A stretch of 64,000 bases of DNA from Dokdonia sp. PRO95 (GCF_000355805.1 NZ_CM001837.1:817408-881407); one strand, 5' to 3'; numbered from the stretch's first letter, positions 37,284-46,523 are shown. The notes: generated by a model not told the origin, from the letters alone. Numbers and translations: made by a program.

Positions 37284-37303
37284 TACGCTTTCGCGAAAGC
37301 GTA
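37284..37303. repeat. TTTCGCGAAA palindrome, copy 11 (20 bp)
   Basis: A perfect 20-bp palindrome TACGCTTTCGCGAAAGCGTA lies between the convergent GH3 and clpX genes. The clpX terminator starts about 55 nt further right. Confidence 0.95.
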
Positions 37304-37357
37304 CTCATCACAATACATTCTACTTTTAAAACCTAAAACGCTCACTCAAAACCATAA

Positions 37358-37384
37358 AAAAAGGCACTCATAAGAGTACCTTTT
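37358..37384 (-). terminator. Terminator of clpX
   Basis: Stem AAGGTACTC/GAGTGCCTT on the minus strand (one G-U pair) with loop TTAT is followed by a T run, about 25 nt past the clpX stop. Confidence 0.75.
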
Positions 37385-37408
37385 TAATCTATTTATGTAA
37401 CCTCATTA

Positions 37409-38641
37409 CTATGAAGCCGCTTTGAGCTTTTTAAGAGTAGATTTATTTAATTTACTCTCTGCATAAGTTTTAGTTACATTAAGCGATTTCTCGTCAGAAC
37501 TAGGAAGATCAAACATAGCATCCGTAAGAATAGCTTCACATAAACTACGCAGTCCTCTTGCTCCAAGTTTATACTCGATAGCTTTACCTACCATATAATC
37601 CAAAGCTTCATCTGTAATGGTAAGCTCTATATCATCCATACTAAAAAGCTTCTTATATTGCTTTATAATAGCATTTTTAGGCTCTGTAAGGATAGCTCTC
37701 AACGTTCCTGCATCTAGCGGATTCATGTGCGTTAAAACCGGCAGACGACCTATAATTTCTGGAATAAGACCAAAATCCTTAAGGTCTTTAGGAATAATAT
37801 ATTTAAGCATATTATCCTTTTCTACTACATCTTCACTCTTGCTCGCCACAAATCCCATGGCCTGCATGTTAAGACGCTTAGAAATATGGCGTTCTATACC
37901 GTCAAAAGCTCCTCCTGCGATAAATAAGATATTCTCTGTATTTACCTCAATAAACTTTTGATCTGGGTGCTTACGCCCTCCCTTAGGCGGCACATTTACA
38001 ACCGTACCTTCTAATAGCTTTAATAACGCCTGTTGCACACCTTCTCCACTCACATCACGCGTAATAGATGGATTGTCACTCTTACGAGCAATCTTATCTA
38101 TCTCATCTATAAAAACGATTCCTCTCTGTGCTTTTTCAAGATTATAGTCGGCTGCTTGTAGAAGACGTGTCAAAATACTTTCAACATCCTCACCTACATA
38201 ACCTGCTTCTGTAAGTACTGTAGCATCTACAATTGCAAGAGGTACATTAAGCATACGAGCGATTGTCTTTGCGATAAGTGTTTTACCAGTTCCTGTTTGT
38301 CCCACCATCACGATGTTACTCTTCTGGATCTCTATATCGTCATCTGTAGCAGGCTGCAATAATCGTTTGTAGTGGTTATACACCGCTACAGACATTACTC
38401 TTTTTGTAAACTCTTGACCTATAACATACCCATCAAGAAACTCTTTAATTTCTTGTGGCTTTCTTAACTTAAGCTCTCCTTCAAGATCATTTGTAGCAAC
38501 GTCCTTAGACTCTTCTATTACAATACCATGTGCTTGCTCAATACATCTATCACAGATATGTGCATCAAGCCCAGCAATTAGTAAGCTAGTCTCTGGCTTT
38601 TTTCTACCACAAAATGAACATTCTAAATCTTCCTTTGCCAT
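37409..38641 (-). CDS. clpX: ATP-dependent protease ATP-binding subunit ClpX
   Basis: The product is 410 residues. An N-terminal zinc finger (Cys8, Cys11, Cys30, Cys33) is followed by the AAA+ core with Walker A GQTGTGKT near 113-120, Walker [13 protein letters not shown] and the sensor region. ClpX unfolds substrates and feeds them to ClpP, encoded 51 nt upstream in the same direction. Palindrome copy 12 lies in the short clpP-clpX gap. Confidence 0.97.
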   Translation of the reverse strand: MAKEDLECSFCGRKKPETSLLIAGLDAHICDRCIEQAHGIVIEESKDVATNDLEGELKLRKPQEIKEFLDGYVIGQEFTKRVMSVAVYNHYKRLLQPATDDDIEIQKSNIVMVGQTGTGKTLIAKTIARMLNVPLAIVDATVLTEAGYVGEDVESILTRLLQAADYNLEKAQRGIVFIDEIDKIARKSDNPSITRDVSGEGVQQALLKLLEGTVVNVPPKGGRKHPDQKFIEVNTENILFIAGGAFDGIERHISKRLNMQAMGFVASKSEDVVEKDNMLKYIIPKDLKDFGLIPEIIGRLPVLTHMNPLDAGTLRAILTEPKNAIIKQYKKLFSMDDIELTITDEALDYMVGKAIEYKLGARGLRSLCEAILTDAMFDLPSSDEKSLNVTKTYAESKLNKSTLKKLKAAS

Positions 38642-38663
38642 TTTATTTACTGTTGTGAGATAT

Positions 38664-38687
38664 TATACGCTTTCGCGAAAGCGTATA
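38664..38687. repeat. TTTCGCGAAA palindrome, copy 12 (24 bp, longest)
   Basis: The perfect symmetry extends beyond the 18-bp unit by TAT on the left and ATA on the right, giving 24 bp. It lies in the clpP-clpX gap of what is probably one transcript. It could fold as an mRNA hairpin but has no T tract. Confidence 0.95.
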
Positions 38688-38692
38688 TCTCA

Positions 38693-39367
38693 TTAATCTC
38701 TCTTCAAAATTTCGTCAATCATACCGTACTCAAGCGCTTTATCTGCTTTCATCCAGTAATCACGATCACTGTCGTTATATACTTTATCATAGTCTTGACC
38801 AGAATGCTTTGCGATAATATCGTAAAGTTCTTTTTTGAGTGTCAAGATTTCTTTTGCCGTAATCTCGATATCTGATGCTTGACCTTGTGCTCCACCCATA
38901 GGCTGGTGAATCATCACACGGCTATGTGGCAAACCACTACGCTTTCCTTTTGCTCCTGCACAAAGCAATACAGCTCCCATAGAGGCAGCCATACCAGTAC
39001 AGATAGTAGCTACGTCTGGCTTGATAAACTGCATCGTATCATAAATACCTAATCCCGCATATACACTTCCTCCAGGAGAGTTAATGTAGATCTGAATATC
39101 CTTATTTGCATCTGTACTCTCTAAAAATAGTAGCTGTGCTTGTACAATATTTGCGACTTGGTCATTAATCCCTGTTCCTAAGAAAATGATGCGATCCATC
39201 ATTAAACGAGAGAATACATCAAAGATAGCTATGTTCATCTGGCGCTCTTCAATGATATTAGGAGTAAGGCCTTGTGGCAACATGCTCGTAATAATTTTAT
39301 CGTAATAATTAGAGTTTACACCCTGATCTTTGATTGCAAAATCTTTAAATTCTTTTCCGTAATCCAT
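38693..39367 (-). CDS. clpP: ATP-dependent Clp protease proteolytic subunit ClpP
   Basis: The product is 224 residues, slightly longer than the E. coli enzyme because of the N-terminal stretch. The catalytic serine lies in GMAASMGA (about 118-125) and the histidine in RVMIHQPMGGAQGQ (about 148-161); the catalytic aspartate region follows in DRDYWM. It forms the proteolytic barrel used by ClpX. It lies between tig and clpX; the terminator at 39391-39428 separates it at least partly from tig. Confidence 0.96.
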   Translation of the reverse strand: MDYGKEFKDFAIKDQGVNSNYYDKIITSMLPQGLTPNIIEERQMNIAIFDVFSRLMMDRIIFLGTGINDQVANIVQAQLLFLESTDANKDIQIYINSPGGSVYAGLGIYDTMQFIKPDVATICTGMAASMGAVLLCAGAKGKRSGLPHSRVMIHQPMGGAQGQASDIEITAKEILTLKKELYDIIAKHSGQDYDKVYNDSDRDYWMKADKALEYGMIDEILKRD

Positions 39368-39390
39368 ATTTTTATAGCAATATATATTTT

Positions 39391-39428
39391 AAAAAAAAGC
39401 GTTTTACCTATACAAGTAAAACGCTTTA
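39391..39428 (-). terminator. Terminator of tig
   Basis: Stem AAAGCGTTTTAC/GTAAAACGCTTT has an 8-nt loop; on the minus strand it is followed by eight T. It lies 27 nt after the tig stop and just upstream of clpP, so clpP probably needs read-through or its own promoter. Confidence 0.85.
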
Positions 39429-39454
39429 AAGATACTTATTATCTAGGAAGTATT

Positions 39455-40777
39455 CTAATTGTAAACTTCCTTAACAAATTCGTCAAAGGTTACTTCCTTC
39501 TCCTTAAGTTTTACATTTTCTTTAAAGAATGCAAGCATTTTTACATTCATAAGCTGCTCAGATAAACGCTTTACCTCTTCTTGATTACCAAGTATACGTG
39601 CTGCGATATCTTCTAGCTCTTTATCTTCTGGGTTCATCTGACCGTATTGCATCATCTGCGATTTGATCATATCTTTTGCGTAGTCTTTTAATTCTTCAAA
39701 AGTCACTTGAAGTTTATTATCTGTAACTACTTTCCCTTCTATAAGCTGCCATCTTAAGCCTTTCTCAGAGCGAGTAAACTCTTCTTTTGCCTCCTCATCT
39801 GTCATAGGCTTCTCACCACTAGATTGTATCCATCTAGCAAGGAAGTCTGAAGGAAGATCAAACTTAGTTTCATCTATAAGACGCTCAGTAACGTCATTCA
39901 TAAGTTGTTGATCGCTCTGTTGTACAAACTGGCGCTCTCCATCTTCTTTAATCTTCTCTTTAAGCTCTGTTGTGCTTTTTACAACATCCTTACCAAATAA
40001 TTTATCAAATAGCTCTTGGTCAAGATCTGCTTGCTCACGCTTGTTTGTTTCGGTTAGTGTAAAGGTAAGTTCTGCGTTCATTTCTTTTGCTTGATCTTCA
40101 GAGATCTTTAACGCAGCTTGGTATGTTCCAGGCTCAGAAAACAAACTTTTTGTTTTTAATGTGATTACATCACCAGGCTTTGCACCTACTAATGCATCTA
40201 CATTTTTCTTTCCTTTTACTTGCTCTATTTCAAAAGTCGCTTGGTTGTCTATACCTGCTTCTTCGTTTACAAAAGTACCAGTGATTTCACTATCCTTTGC
40301 TACTTCTGTTTGAGAAACTAGTGTACCGTATTGCTTTCTTATGGTAGTGACCTGGCTATCTACCATCTTGTCATCTACTTTGATTTTATAACTCGTGATA
40401 GCTTTCTTTGGTGTAAGATTTACATCAAACTTAGGAGCCATCCCTAATTCAAATTCAAAATTATAATCATCTGTATCCCAATCAAACCCTTCTTGGTTTT
40501 TAGGTAGTGGATTACCTAAAACATCTAGCTTTTCTTCTTGTAAAAACTTACCTAAAGCCTCTTGAAGTAATTTATTAACCTCATCAACTCTTACAGCTGT
40601 TCCATACTGCTTTTTAATCATTCCCATAGGGACGTGACCTTTTCTAAAACCAGGAATATTTGCCGTTTTACGGTAGTTTTTAAGGATAGACTCTACTTTA
40701 TCGTTATAATCTTCTTTAACGATTTCTACCTTTACTACTGCGTTCAGGTCGTCTATTTGCTCTTTTGTAATATTCAT
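39455..40777 (-). CDS. tig: Trigger factor, ribosome-associated chaperone
   Basis: The product is 440 residues from ATG 40777 (MNITKEQIDDLNAVV); an upstream TTG would add eight residues and overlap the promoter. The N-terminal ribosome-binding domain shows the signature PGFRKGHVPMGMIKKQYG (about 43-60), then a weakly conserved FKBP-like domain (150-240) and a long helical C-terminal domain. It shields nascent chains at the ribosome exit. Its position before clpP and clpX is common in bacteria. Confidence 0.94.
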   Translation of the reverse strand: MNITKEQIDDLNAVVKVEIVKEDYNDKVESILKNYRKTANIPGFRKGHVPMGMIKKQYGTAVRVDEVNKLLQEALGKFLQEEKLDVLGNPLPKNQEGFDWDTDDYNFEFELGMAPKFDVNLTPKKAITSYKIKVDDKMVDSQVTTIRKQYGTLVSQTEVAKDSEITGTFVNEEAGIDNQATFEIEQVKGKKNVDALVGAKPGDVITLKTKSLFSEPGTYQAALKISEDQAKEMNAELTFTLTETNKREQADLDQELFDKLFGKDVVKSTTELKEKIKEDGERQFVQQSDQQLMNDVTERLIDETKFDLPSDFLARWIQSSGEKPMTDEEAKEEFTRSEKGLRWQLIEGKVVTDNKLQVTFEELKDYAKDMIKSQMMQYGQMNPEDKELEDIAARILGNQEEVKRLSEQLMNVKMLAFFKENVKLKEKEVTFDEFVKEVYN

Positions 40778-40798
40778 TATGATGTAATTTTGAGGGCG

Positions 40799-40826
40799 CA
40801 AAAATACAATATTTTTACGAGTACAA
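40799..40826 (-). promoter_or_regulatory. Promoter of tig
   Basis: On the minus strand a TTG lies 17-20 nt upstream of TATTTTTG (40799-40806), an exact TAnnTTTG -7 element. The start codon is 22 nt downstream. Confidence 0.6.
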
Positions 40827-40848
40827 CAATCTTTTAAGATGTGCTTAA

Positions 40849-41199
40849 CTAGCTCTTGCTGTCGTCTTTAATAAGTGAAAACAATATACTTTGAAAAATA
40901 CTAAGCAGGATACTAAACAGTAATGCTATCCAAATACCGCTCACCGAAAAGCCACTTATAAAATAATCTGCTATTAATATTATAAAAGCATTGATGATAA
41001 ATAGGAATAAACCAAAGGTCAAAATCGTTACTGGCAATGTAAGTATGACAAGTACCGGTCTCACGATAAATTTAAGTAGCGCGAGTATGATAGCGACAAT
41101 AATCGCTGTCACAAAACCGCTTACGACCACGCCCGGAAGGAGCTTTGAAAGCACTACTACCGCAACGGCTGTTAGTAAAATTTTGATGATAGATTTCAT
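40849..41199 (-). CDS. Four-helix membrane protein (phage holin family 4_2-like)
   Basis: The product is 116 residues, with four hydrophobic helices (about 3-20, 28-47, 53-78 and 85-108) and the family stretch FIVRPVLVILTLPVTILTFGLFLF. These proteins are named after a holin superfamily but are widespread chromosomal membrane proteins of unknown role. No lysis gene or phage gene is nearby, so I do not infer a prophage. Confidence 0.85.
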   Translation of the reverse strand: MKSIIKILLTAVAVVVLSKLLPGVVVSGFVTAIIVAIILALLKFIVRPVLVILTLPVTILTFGLFLFIINAFIILIADYFISGFSVSGIWIALLFSILLSIFQSILFSLIKDDSKS

Positions 41200-41217
41200 A
41201 AAGTTGAATTTTAAGGG

Positions 41218-41239
41218 TTACGCTTTCGCGAAAGCGTAA
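41218..41239. repeat. TTTCGCGAAA palindrome, copy 13 (22 bp)
   Basis: Perfect symmetry extends the 18-bp unit by TT and AA to 22 bp. It lies between the four-helix protein start and the GDSL gene terminator. On the minus strand the flank reads GCGTAACCC, as in copies 16 and 18. Confidence 0.95.
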
Positions 41240-41250
41240 ATTTACACATA

Positions 41251-41281
41251 AAAAAAGCGCCCTCTTAAAAGGCGCTTTTTA
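41251..41281 (-). terminator. Terminator of the fadL-like/GDSL operon
   Basis: Stem AAAAAGCGCC/GGCGCTTTTT with a 9-nt loop and a T run on the minus strand, 22 nt past the GDSL gene stop. Confidence 0.85.
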
Positions 41282-41302
41282 CATATTATAAGTAAACGTA
41301 TT

Positions 41303-42889
41303 CTAGTTTACATCATTACTTATTGTTACCGTAGCATAGTCTCCTATATCTACAACTGGAATCGTTGATCCATATGTGTTATTAATGGCATTAATGACCG
41401 CGTTTGCAGTAAATGCATAACCTCTAGGTGATGGATGTACTCCATCTAGTGAGAATGCTCCTCCCGTCACAAATTGCGAAGAAAGAATACCACCGCTAAA
41501 AGCGACACCTCCGTTTGCTACATTTTGTAGGGCAGTTCTAGCATCTACATAAGCAAGTCCATTTGCGTCTGCTAGCGCCTGGATTGTTGCGTTGTATTCT
41601 GTTTGTGCTGCCGTTACGAGTGCTTGCTCTTGCGTAGTAAGAACAAACTGATCTTGTAATGGTCTAGACACACCGTTTATTGCTAATAATCCAGCTTGTT
41701 CTACAGGAAGACCTTGAGAAACTAAGAATCCTACGTAAGCCTCATCTACAGTTCCTAAAACTCCAGCAGTTGTAAGCGGAATTAAATCTTCATTTGTAGT
41801 TTGACGTAGTTGAGATAATAAAGAAGCTGTAATAGGATCTAAGTTAAAAGGCGCTCCTTGAACAATAGCTGAAATATCAGTCAAATCTTCGTCTTGAATA
41901 GTGATAAAGTTTGCTCCTGCACTAAAGTTAATTTGGCGAGCAGCAGCTTCTTCTGCTGTAATCACTCCAAAAGAGGCTAGTCCTGGCAACACTTGTGTAT
42001 TATAAGCTGCAAAACTTGCATTAAGTGTTGCTGCTGTTTCCTCATCTAGTGGTATTGCCTGAGAAGGAACTGTTGTAAAGAAAGGAATAGAAGTTACATC
42101 TGGAATGTTTACTAATGCTCCTTTTGCTCCTGTACTTGTAAGTGCCGCTACTTCTTGAGCATAAACACCTGCAAATAATGTAGGATCTGTAATATCATTA
42201 GGGCCATAAGTAGTCGCATCTGGGTTTCCAGTTTGATCAACTCCAGCACCACCTGATGTTGCAAAACCTAAAATATCATTATTACCTATCCATAAAGAAA
42301 AGAATGTTGGGTTTGCCGCAAGTGCCTCTGCCATTACAGTCGTGTTTGCTGTACTAGCAAAACGAGCAAAATAAGGATTTGCTTGACCTGTAGCTACACC
42401 AGCAACGTTACCGTAACCTGGAGCTACAAGATGAAAACTTTTTGCCCCTGGTACACCCACATTATTAAATGGTCCAGCAACGATATTTGAAACTTCTGTA
42501 GTAGGAGTTCCTGCAAGACGTGCAGGTCCTGGGTTACCATCTGCGTCTGTAGCGAGTACAAAACGGTTTTCTGTAATTTGCATACCTCCTAAAGTAAGTC
42601 CTCCAAGGTTATCACTTACTAGTGGTTGAGAAAAACTACCTCCTCCTGCAAGCGCAAATTGCTGCGCCATAATGTTAGGGTATGAGTTTTCTTGACCCGT
42701 GATATACAATGCTCCGTCTGCAAAACCTGCAGTAAGCGAGTTTCCTACAGAAACGTAGCTTGAGAAGTCTGCACTACCACTAGTGTAAAAATCATCATTC
42801 TCTGCGATATCATTATCAAATTCTGGTTCACAAGCAACTAGTCCTAGTGCTAGTGCCGGAAGTGCTATATAATTGAAATATTTTTTCAT
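41303..42889 (-). CDS. SGNH/GDSL-family lipolytic lipoprotein
   Basis: The product is 528 residues from ATG 42889; a TTG one codon upstream is less likely. The lipobox GLVAC (about Cys19) predicts an exported lipoprotein. The SGNH blocks are visible: block I VSVGNSLTAGFADG near 47-60 with the nucleophile serine, block III WIGNNDILGF near 200, and block V LDGVHPSPRGYA near 488-499 with Asp and His. It should cleave ester bonds of lipids or acylated glycans. It follows the FadL-like gene after 11 nt, so the lipase may release fatty acids for that porin. Confidence 0.92.
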   Translation of the reverse strand: MKKYFNYIALPALALGLVACEPEFDNDIAENDDFYTSGSADFSSYVSVGNSLTAGFADGALYITGQENSYPNIMAQQFALAGGGSFSQPLVSDNLGGLTLGGMQITENRFVLATDADGNPGPARLAGTPTTEVSNIVAGPFNNVGVPGAKSFHLVAPGYGNVAGVATGQANPYFARFASTANTTVMAEALAANPTFFSLWIGNNDILGFATSGGAGVDQTGNPDATTYGPNDITDPTLFAGVYAQEVAALTSTGAKGALVNIPDVTSIPFFTTVPSQAIPLDEETAATLNASFAAYNTQVLPGLASFGVITAEEAAARQINFSAGANFITIQDEDLTDISAIVQGAPFNLDPITASLLSQLRQTTNEDLIPLTTAGVLGTVDEAYVGFLVSQGLPVEQAGLLAINGVSRPLQDQFVLTTQEQALVTAAQTEYNATIQALADANGLAYVDARTALQNVANGGVAFSGGILSSQFVTGGAFSLDGVHPSPRGYAFTANAVINAINNTYGSTIPVVDIGDYATVTISNDVN

Positions 42890-42900
42890 CAATGCTATTT

Positions 42901-44172
42901 TTATAATTTATAACTAAGACCTAAACCTGGTGCAAATGCACTTGATTTGTAAGTTCCTCCAAAAGGAACGCGCTCTCCACCTTCTACATAAGAATCGTAA
43001 GAAGCATCAATTTCCTTAAATGTTAGGTAAAGGAAAGAAGCATCAATCGCTAACTTATCTGTTACGTTATAAGTAAATCCACCTGTAAATCCGTAAGAAT
43101 CGTTACGTGGAGTTTCTGGAGCAAAGAAACCTTCTTGTACTGGAGACTCATCAAAGTAAGCACCTGCACGTAGTACAAATTTTGAACTTACATCAAACTG
43201 AGCACCTAGACGGTAACTTGAAGCATTTTTATAGTTACGAGGATTAATAGACTCTAATGCTAGAGAACCATCTGTATTAAGGAACATAATGTCTAATGCT
43301 TCGTAAGCATCCCACTCTGCATAATTCCAGTCAAAGTTAAGCGTCCACTTATCTGATGGCTTATAAGAAACTCCTACCGTCCACTCTGCAGGTAATGGTA
43401 GTGTTGCTGTAAAGTCATAAGTTCCATTTGCAATAGGTGCTAATGGAGAGTTAGGCACATTTGAGAATACTGCTTCACCATCTCCTTGCTCTACATCGAT
43501 ATCAATCTTAGACCTATAGTTAACTCCAAAAGACCACTGATCATTAGGAGTAATCATAGCTCCTACAGAAAAACCAAAAGCAGTTAGTCCTTGTGAGTCA
43601 AGCTCTACATTTGAACGATTACCATCAATATCAGTAAGGTTACGAGATAGATTACGATTAAAGTTAACCCCTCCAATAGCTAGGATAGGTCCTCCTCCAA
43701 TACTTAAATCTTCAAGTAATTTTACAGAAACCATAGGTTGTACAAAAATAGCCGACAGATCGATACTATTAACAAGATGTGATCCAGACCAATCTGTTGG
43801 ATACTCTACAGTACTTCCGTAAGGAGTGTACACTGCTAGACCTACTGCTAGTTTTTCACTTACGTTATAGCTTGCATATAAATACAAAGGCGTTCCTGTA
43901 GGACTATCAGTTTGTGAAGTCTGTCCGAACTCAGCATTCTGAAACTTCACATCAGAGAATACTCCAAAACCTCCTACGGCTACATTTAATTTTCCTTCTA
44001 GATGCACTAGACCTCCTGGGTTAAAAAATGCAATCTCTGCATTATTAACCATTGCCACACCAGTGTGACCCATCGCTAGACCGCGTTGTCCTTGTAAACT
44101 TACTCGGTATCCACCGGCATAGGTAACAGCACAAACGAGTAGTAGCACAACGACACTTAATACTTTTTTCAT
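42901..44172 (-). CDS. FadL/OmpP1/TodX-family outer-membrane transporter
   Basis: The product is 423 residues. A signal peptide (1-18, ending VTYAG) precedes the FadL hatch start (GLAMGHTGVAMVNNAEIAFFNPGGL, about 32-56) and a 14-strand-type barrel ending GLGLSYKL. Members move long-chain fatty acids or other hydrophobic compounds across the outer membrane. It is first in an operon with the GDSL lipoprotein. A -7 element (CAAAAATA on plus, TATTTTTG on minus) lies 48 nt upstream. Confidence 0.93.
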   Translation of the reverse strand: MKKVLSVVVLLLVCAVTYAGGYRVSLQGQRGLAMGHTGVAMVNNAEIAFFNPGGLVHLEGKLNVAVGGFGVFSDVKFQNAEFGQTSQTDSPTGTPLYLYASYNVSEKLAVGLAVYTPYGSTVEYPTDWSGSHLVNSIDLSAIFVQPMVSVKLLEDLSIGGGPILAIGGVNFNRNLSRNLTDIDGNRSNVELDSQGLTAFGFSVGAMITPNDQWSFGVNYRSKIDIDVEQGDGEAVFSNVPNSPLAPIANGTYDFTATLPLPAEWTVGVSYKPSDKWTLNFDWNYAEWDAYEALDIMFLNTDGSLALESINPRNYKNASSYRLGAQFDVSSKFVLRAGAYFDESPVQEGFFAPETPRNDSYGFTGGFTYNVTDKLAIDASFLYLTFKEIDASYDSYVEGGERVPFGGTYKSSAFAPGLGLSYKL

Positions 44173-44220
44173 AATTTAATTTAGGTTAAGGGAAATGTGT
44201 TATTCTTAAAAATCTACCCT

Positions 44221-44228
44221 CAAAAATA
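44221..44228 (-). promoter_or_regulatory. Candidate -7 element for the fadL-like operon
   Basis: It reads TATTTTTG on the minus strand (exact TAnnTTTG), 48 nt upstream of the ATG. No -33 TTG is at the usual spacing. Confidence 0.4.
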
Positions 44229-44300
44229 CAGTATTTACAAGGGATTTATAGATTTATTATCAATTTACTATGCATACATAGTAAATTTGCTGAAACAATG

Positions 44301-45065
44301 TTATAAAAAATTTATCACTTCTTTATAAAAATCTTTAGGATTTTCTGCGTGAAGCCAATGTCCAGCATTTGAAATAGTGCTTAATTTTGCTTTCGCGAAA
44401 GCGTTATAAAGACCTTTTTCATCCTCATCAAGAATATAATTTGACCTGTCTCCTCTTAAAAAAAGTACATCCCCTCCATAGCTAGCTCCTTCCGGAAGTG
44501 ACTTCCCTATCTGTTCTATGTTTTCTATAAGTGCTTTAAGATTCATTCTAAAACCTAACACACCTTTTTCTTTCCAATAAAGATTTTTAAGCAAGAACAT
44601 TCTAGTTCCTACATCTGTAATGTATGTGGAAAGAAAATCATCTGCTCCTGAACGACTGGTCATTGCTTGAGTATCGTTTGATAAGGCAGTTAATCCTTCA
44701 AGAATGACCTGGTGATGTTGTGGATACTCTTTTACACCTATATCTGCGATGATCAGTTTTTTAATCATATTTGGATAGGTGGTTGCATAAAGCATAGCGA
44801 CCTTACCTCCCATGGAATGACCAAGTAAGTTGAAATTTTCTAGACTATTTTCTACACAGTAAAATTTGAGATCTTCTACCATTAACTCGTAGCTAAAAGC
44901 ATCACTATGAAAACTACGCCCATGATTACGCTGATCTATAAGATGCACTTGAAAACCGTCTCCTGCAAATTGCTTTGCCAGCGTCTTCCAGTTATCACCC
45001 ATTCCTAGAAAACCGTGTAATATGATGAGCGGCTCACCTTCTCCTATGATATTAGAATGTAACAT
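44301..45065 (-). CDS. Alpha/beta-fold hydrolase (YbfF-type esterase)
   Basis: The product is 254 residues, cytoplasmic. The oxyanion region is LHGFLGMGDNW (about 16-26), DQRNHGRS follows near 44-51, the nucleophile serine lies in GHSMGG near 90, and the catalytic histidine in NAGHWLHAE near 235. It hydrolyses small acyl esters; the natural substrate is unclear. It starts 3 nt after pdxJ, so the two are cotranscribed. Palindrome copy 14 is read as NAFAKAK just before the histidine motif. Confidence 0.92.
   Translation of the reverse strand: MLHSNIIGEGEPLIILHGFLGMGDNWKTLAKQFAGDGFQVHLIDQRNHGRSFHSDAFSYELMVEDLKFYCVENSLENFNLLGHSMGGKVAMLYATTYPNMIKKLIIADIGVKEYPQHHQVILEGLTALSNDTQAMTSRSGADDFLSTYITDVGTRMFLLKNLYWKEKGVLGFRMNLKALIENIEQIGKSLPEGASYGGDVLFLRGDRSNYILDEDEKGLYNAFAKAKLSTISNAGHWLHAENPKDFYKEVINFL
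44389..44402. repeat. TTTCGCGAAA palindrome, copy 14 (14 bp, in hydrolase gene)
   Basis: A perfect GCTTTCGCGAAAGC is read on the minus strand as AFAKA, 7 residues before the NAGHW motif. Confidence 0.95.
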
Positions 45066-45068
45066 AAA

Positions 45069-45782
45069 TTACTGCAGTTTTTTGAGGTAAGACGCCACCA
45101 CCGTTTCAAAACCTAGATATAAAGACTCTGACATTAACGCATGACCTATAGATACCTCTAACAAATCTGGAATGCTATTATGAAAATATTCAATATTATC
45201 TAGTGATAAATCATGACCAGCATTAATTCCTAATCCTACATCACTCGCATGAAAAGCAGCAGCTATAAATGGTTTTATCGCTTCTTCCTTATTAAGCACA
45301 TAACCATCTGCATATGACTCTGTATAAAGCTCGATGCGGTCTGCGCCAGTTTCTTTTGCTCCTTCTACCATTTCTAGCACTGGATCTACAAAAATTGAGG
45401 TGCGTATTCCCGCATTTTTAAACTCTTGAATTACTTCTTGCAAGAAACTTTTGTGTTTTATAGTATCCCAACCAGCATTACTTGTAATAGCATCTACAGC
45501 ATCTGGAACAAGTGTAACTTGGGTAGGCTTAGTCTCGAGAACTAAGTCTATGAACTTCTGGATAGGATTTCCTTCTATGTTATACTCTGTAGTAACTACA
45601 TCTACAAGATCTCTCGCATCTTGATACCTTATATGACGCTCATCTGGACGGGGGTGAATGGTTATTCCTTGAGCACCCATTTTCTCCAGGTCGCCCGCAA
45701 CTTTTAATAAATCTGGAACATTACCTCCTCTTGCATTACGCAACGTGGCCACCTTATTTATGTTTACACTTAATTTTGTCAT
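45069..45782 (-). CDS. pdxJ: Pyridoxine 5'-phosphate synthase PdxJ
   Basis: The product is 237 residues, the normal length. It is a TIM barrel with the family start LSVNINKVATLRNARGG and the phosphate/substrate segment ITIHPRPDERHI near 40-51. EVSIGHALM near 215 is the conserved C-terminal phosphate site. PdxJ joins 1-deoxyxylulose 5-phosphate with an aminoacetone phosphate to form vitamin B6. It is first gene of a two-gene unit with the hydrolase; a -7 element sits 26 nt upstream. Confidence 0.97.
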   Translation of the reverse strand: MTKLSVNINKVATLRNARGGNVPDLLKVAGDLEKMGAQGITIHPRPDERHIRYQDARDLVDVVTTEYNIEGNPIQKFIDLVLETKPTQVTLVPDAVDAITSNAGWDTIKHKSFLQEVIQEFKNAGIRTSIFVDPVLEMVEGAKETGADRIELYTESYADGYVLNKEEAIKPFIAAAFHASDVGLGINAGHDLSLDNIEYFHNSIPDLLEVSIGHALMSESLYLGFETVVASYLKKLQ

Positions 45783-45807
45783 AGCAATATGGTATTATTT
45801 GATATCA

Positions 45808-45815
45808 CAAAAATA
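45808..45815 (-). promoter_or_regulatory. Candidate -7 element for pdxJ
   Basis: CAAAAATA on plus reads TATTTTTG on minus (exact TAnnTTTG), 26 nt upstream of the pdxJ ATG in the divergent pdxJ/CBS region. Confidence 0.5.
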
Positions 45816-45860
45816 CGAAGAGACCACTGCTAGGCGGTTATTTTTTCATTATTTTGCAGT

Positions 45861-46517
45861 ATGACGTTAACAGATTTCATTATAAATGACATTTCTCCAG
45901 TTTCTGAAAAGCAGAACATAGGAGAAGTACAGTCTATTTTTAGTCAAACTACTTATTCCCATGTCCCTATAGAACGAGACGGTGTTTACGTAGGTTCCTT
46001 ACCAGAAAATGATACTCATTGCCTAGACGCAGATACTCCTATAAGTGAATACAGTCATGGATATGAGCAATTTTTTGTGCGTTATGACACTAACTGGCTA
46101 GATGTACTCGAGACTTTTGCACGACACGGCTGTAACATGATGCCTGTGCTTGATGAAAAAAACACCTATCTAGGATACTACGAGCTAGAAGATGTAATGA
46201 GTTTCTTTAATAATACTCCTTTTATAAGCGAGCCAGGAAGTGTGGTAATTATAGAAAAAGGGATTCAAGATTACTCTTTTAGTGAAGTAAGTCAGATTGT
46301 AGAATCAAATGATGGTAAAATCTGGGGTATATTTATTTCTAGAATAGAAAATGACGTTGCCGAAATCTCAATAAAGATAGGCAGATCAAATTTTAATGAC
46401 ATTCTCGCAGCCTTTAGAAGATATAGCTATAACGTAGTATCTAGTCATCACGAAGACACCTTTCTTTCAGATTTAAGAGAGCGCTCTCAGTACTTAGAGA
46501 AGTACCTTAATATCTAA
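45861..46517 (+). CDS. CBS-domain protein
   Basis: The product is 218 residues. Paired CBS motifs occupy residues 1-125 (DFIINDISPVSEKQNIGEVQSIFS... and RYDTNWLDVLETFARHGCNMMPVLDE). An ACT-like C-terminal half (about 130-200) contains VVIIEKGIQDYSFSEVSQIVESNDGKI. CBS pairs usually bind adenine nucleotides and regulate partner proteins. It lies 6 nt before nadK, so it may sense nucleotide state beside NAD kinase; that link is inference. No effector domain is visible. Confidence 0.85.
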   Translation: MTLTDFIINDISPVSEKQNIGEVQSIFSQTTYSHVPIERDGVYVGSLPENDTHCLDADTPISEYSHGYEQFFVRYDTNWLDVLETFARHGCNMMPVLDEKNTYLGYYELEDVMSFFNNTPFISEPGSVVIIEKGIQDYSFSEVSQIVESNDGKIWGIFISRIENDVAEISIKIGRSNFNDILAAFRRYSYNVVSSHHEDTFLSDLRERSQYLEKYLNI

Positions 46518-46523
46518 TAAATT

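Noticed and set aside
40849-41199. Holin-family protein as evidence for a prophage
   Set aside because: Only the family name suggests a phage. The gene is a lone four-helix protein among housekeeping genes.
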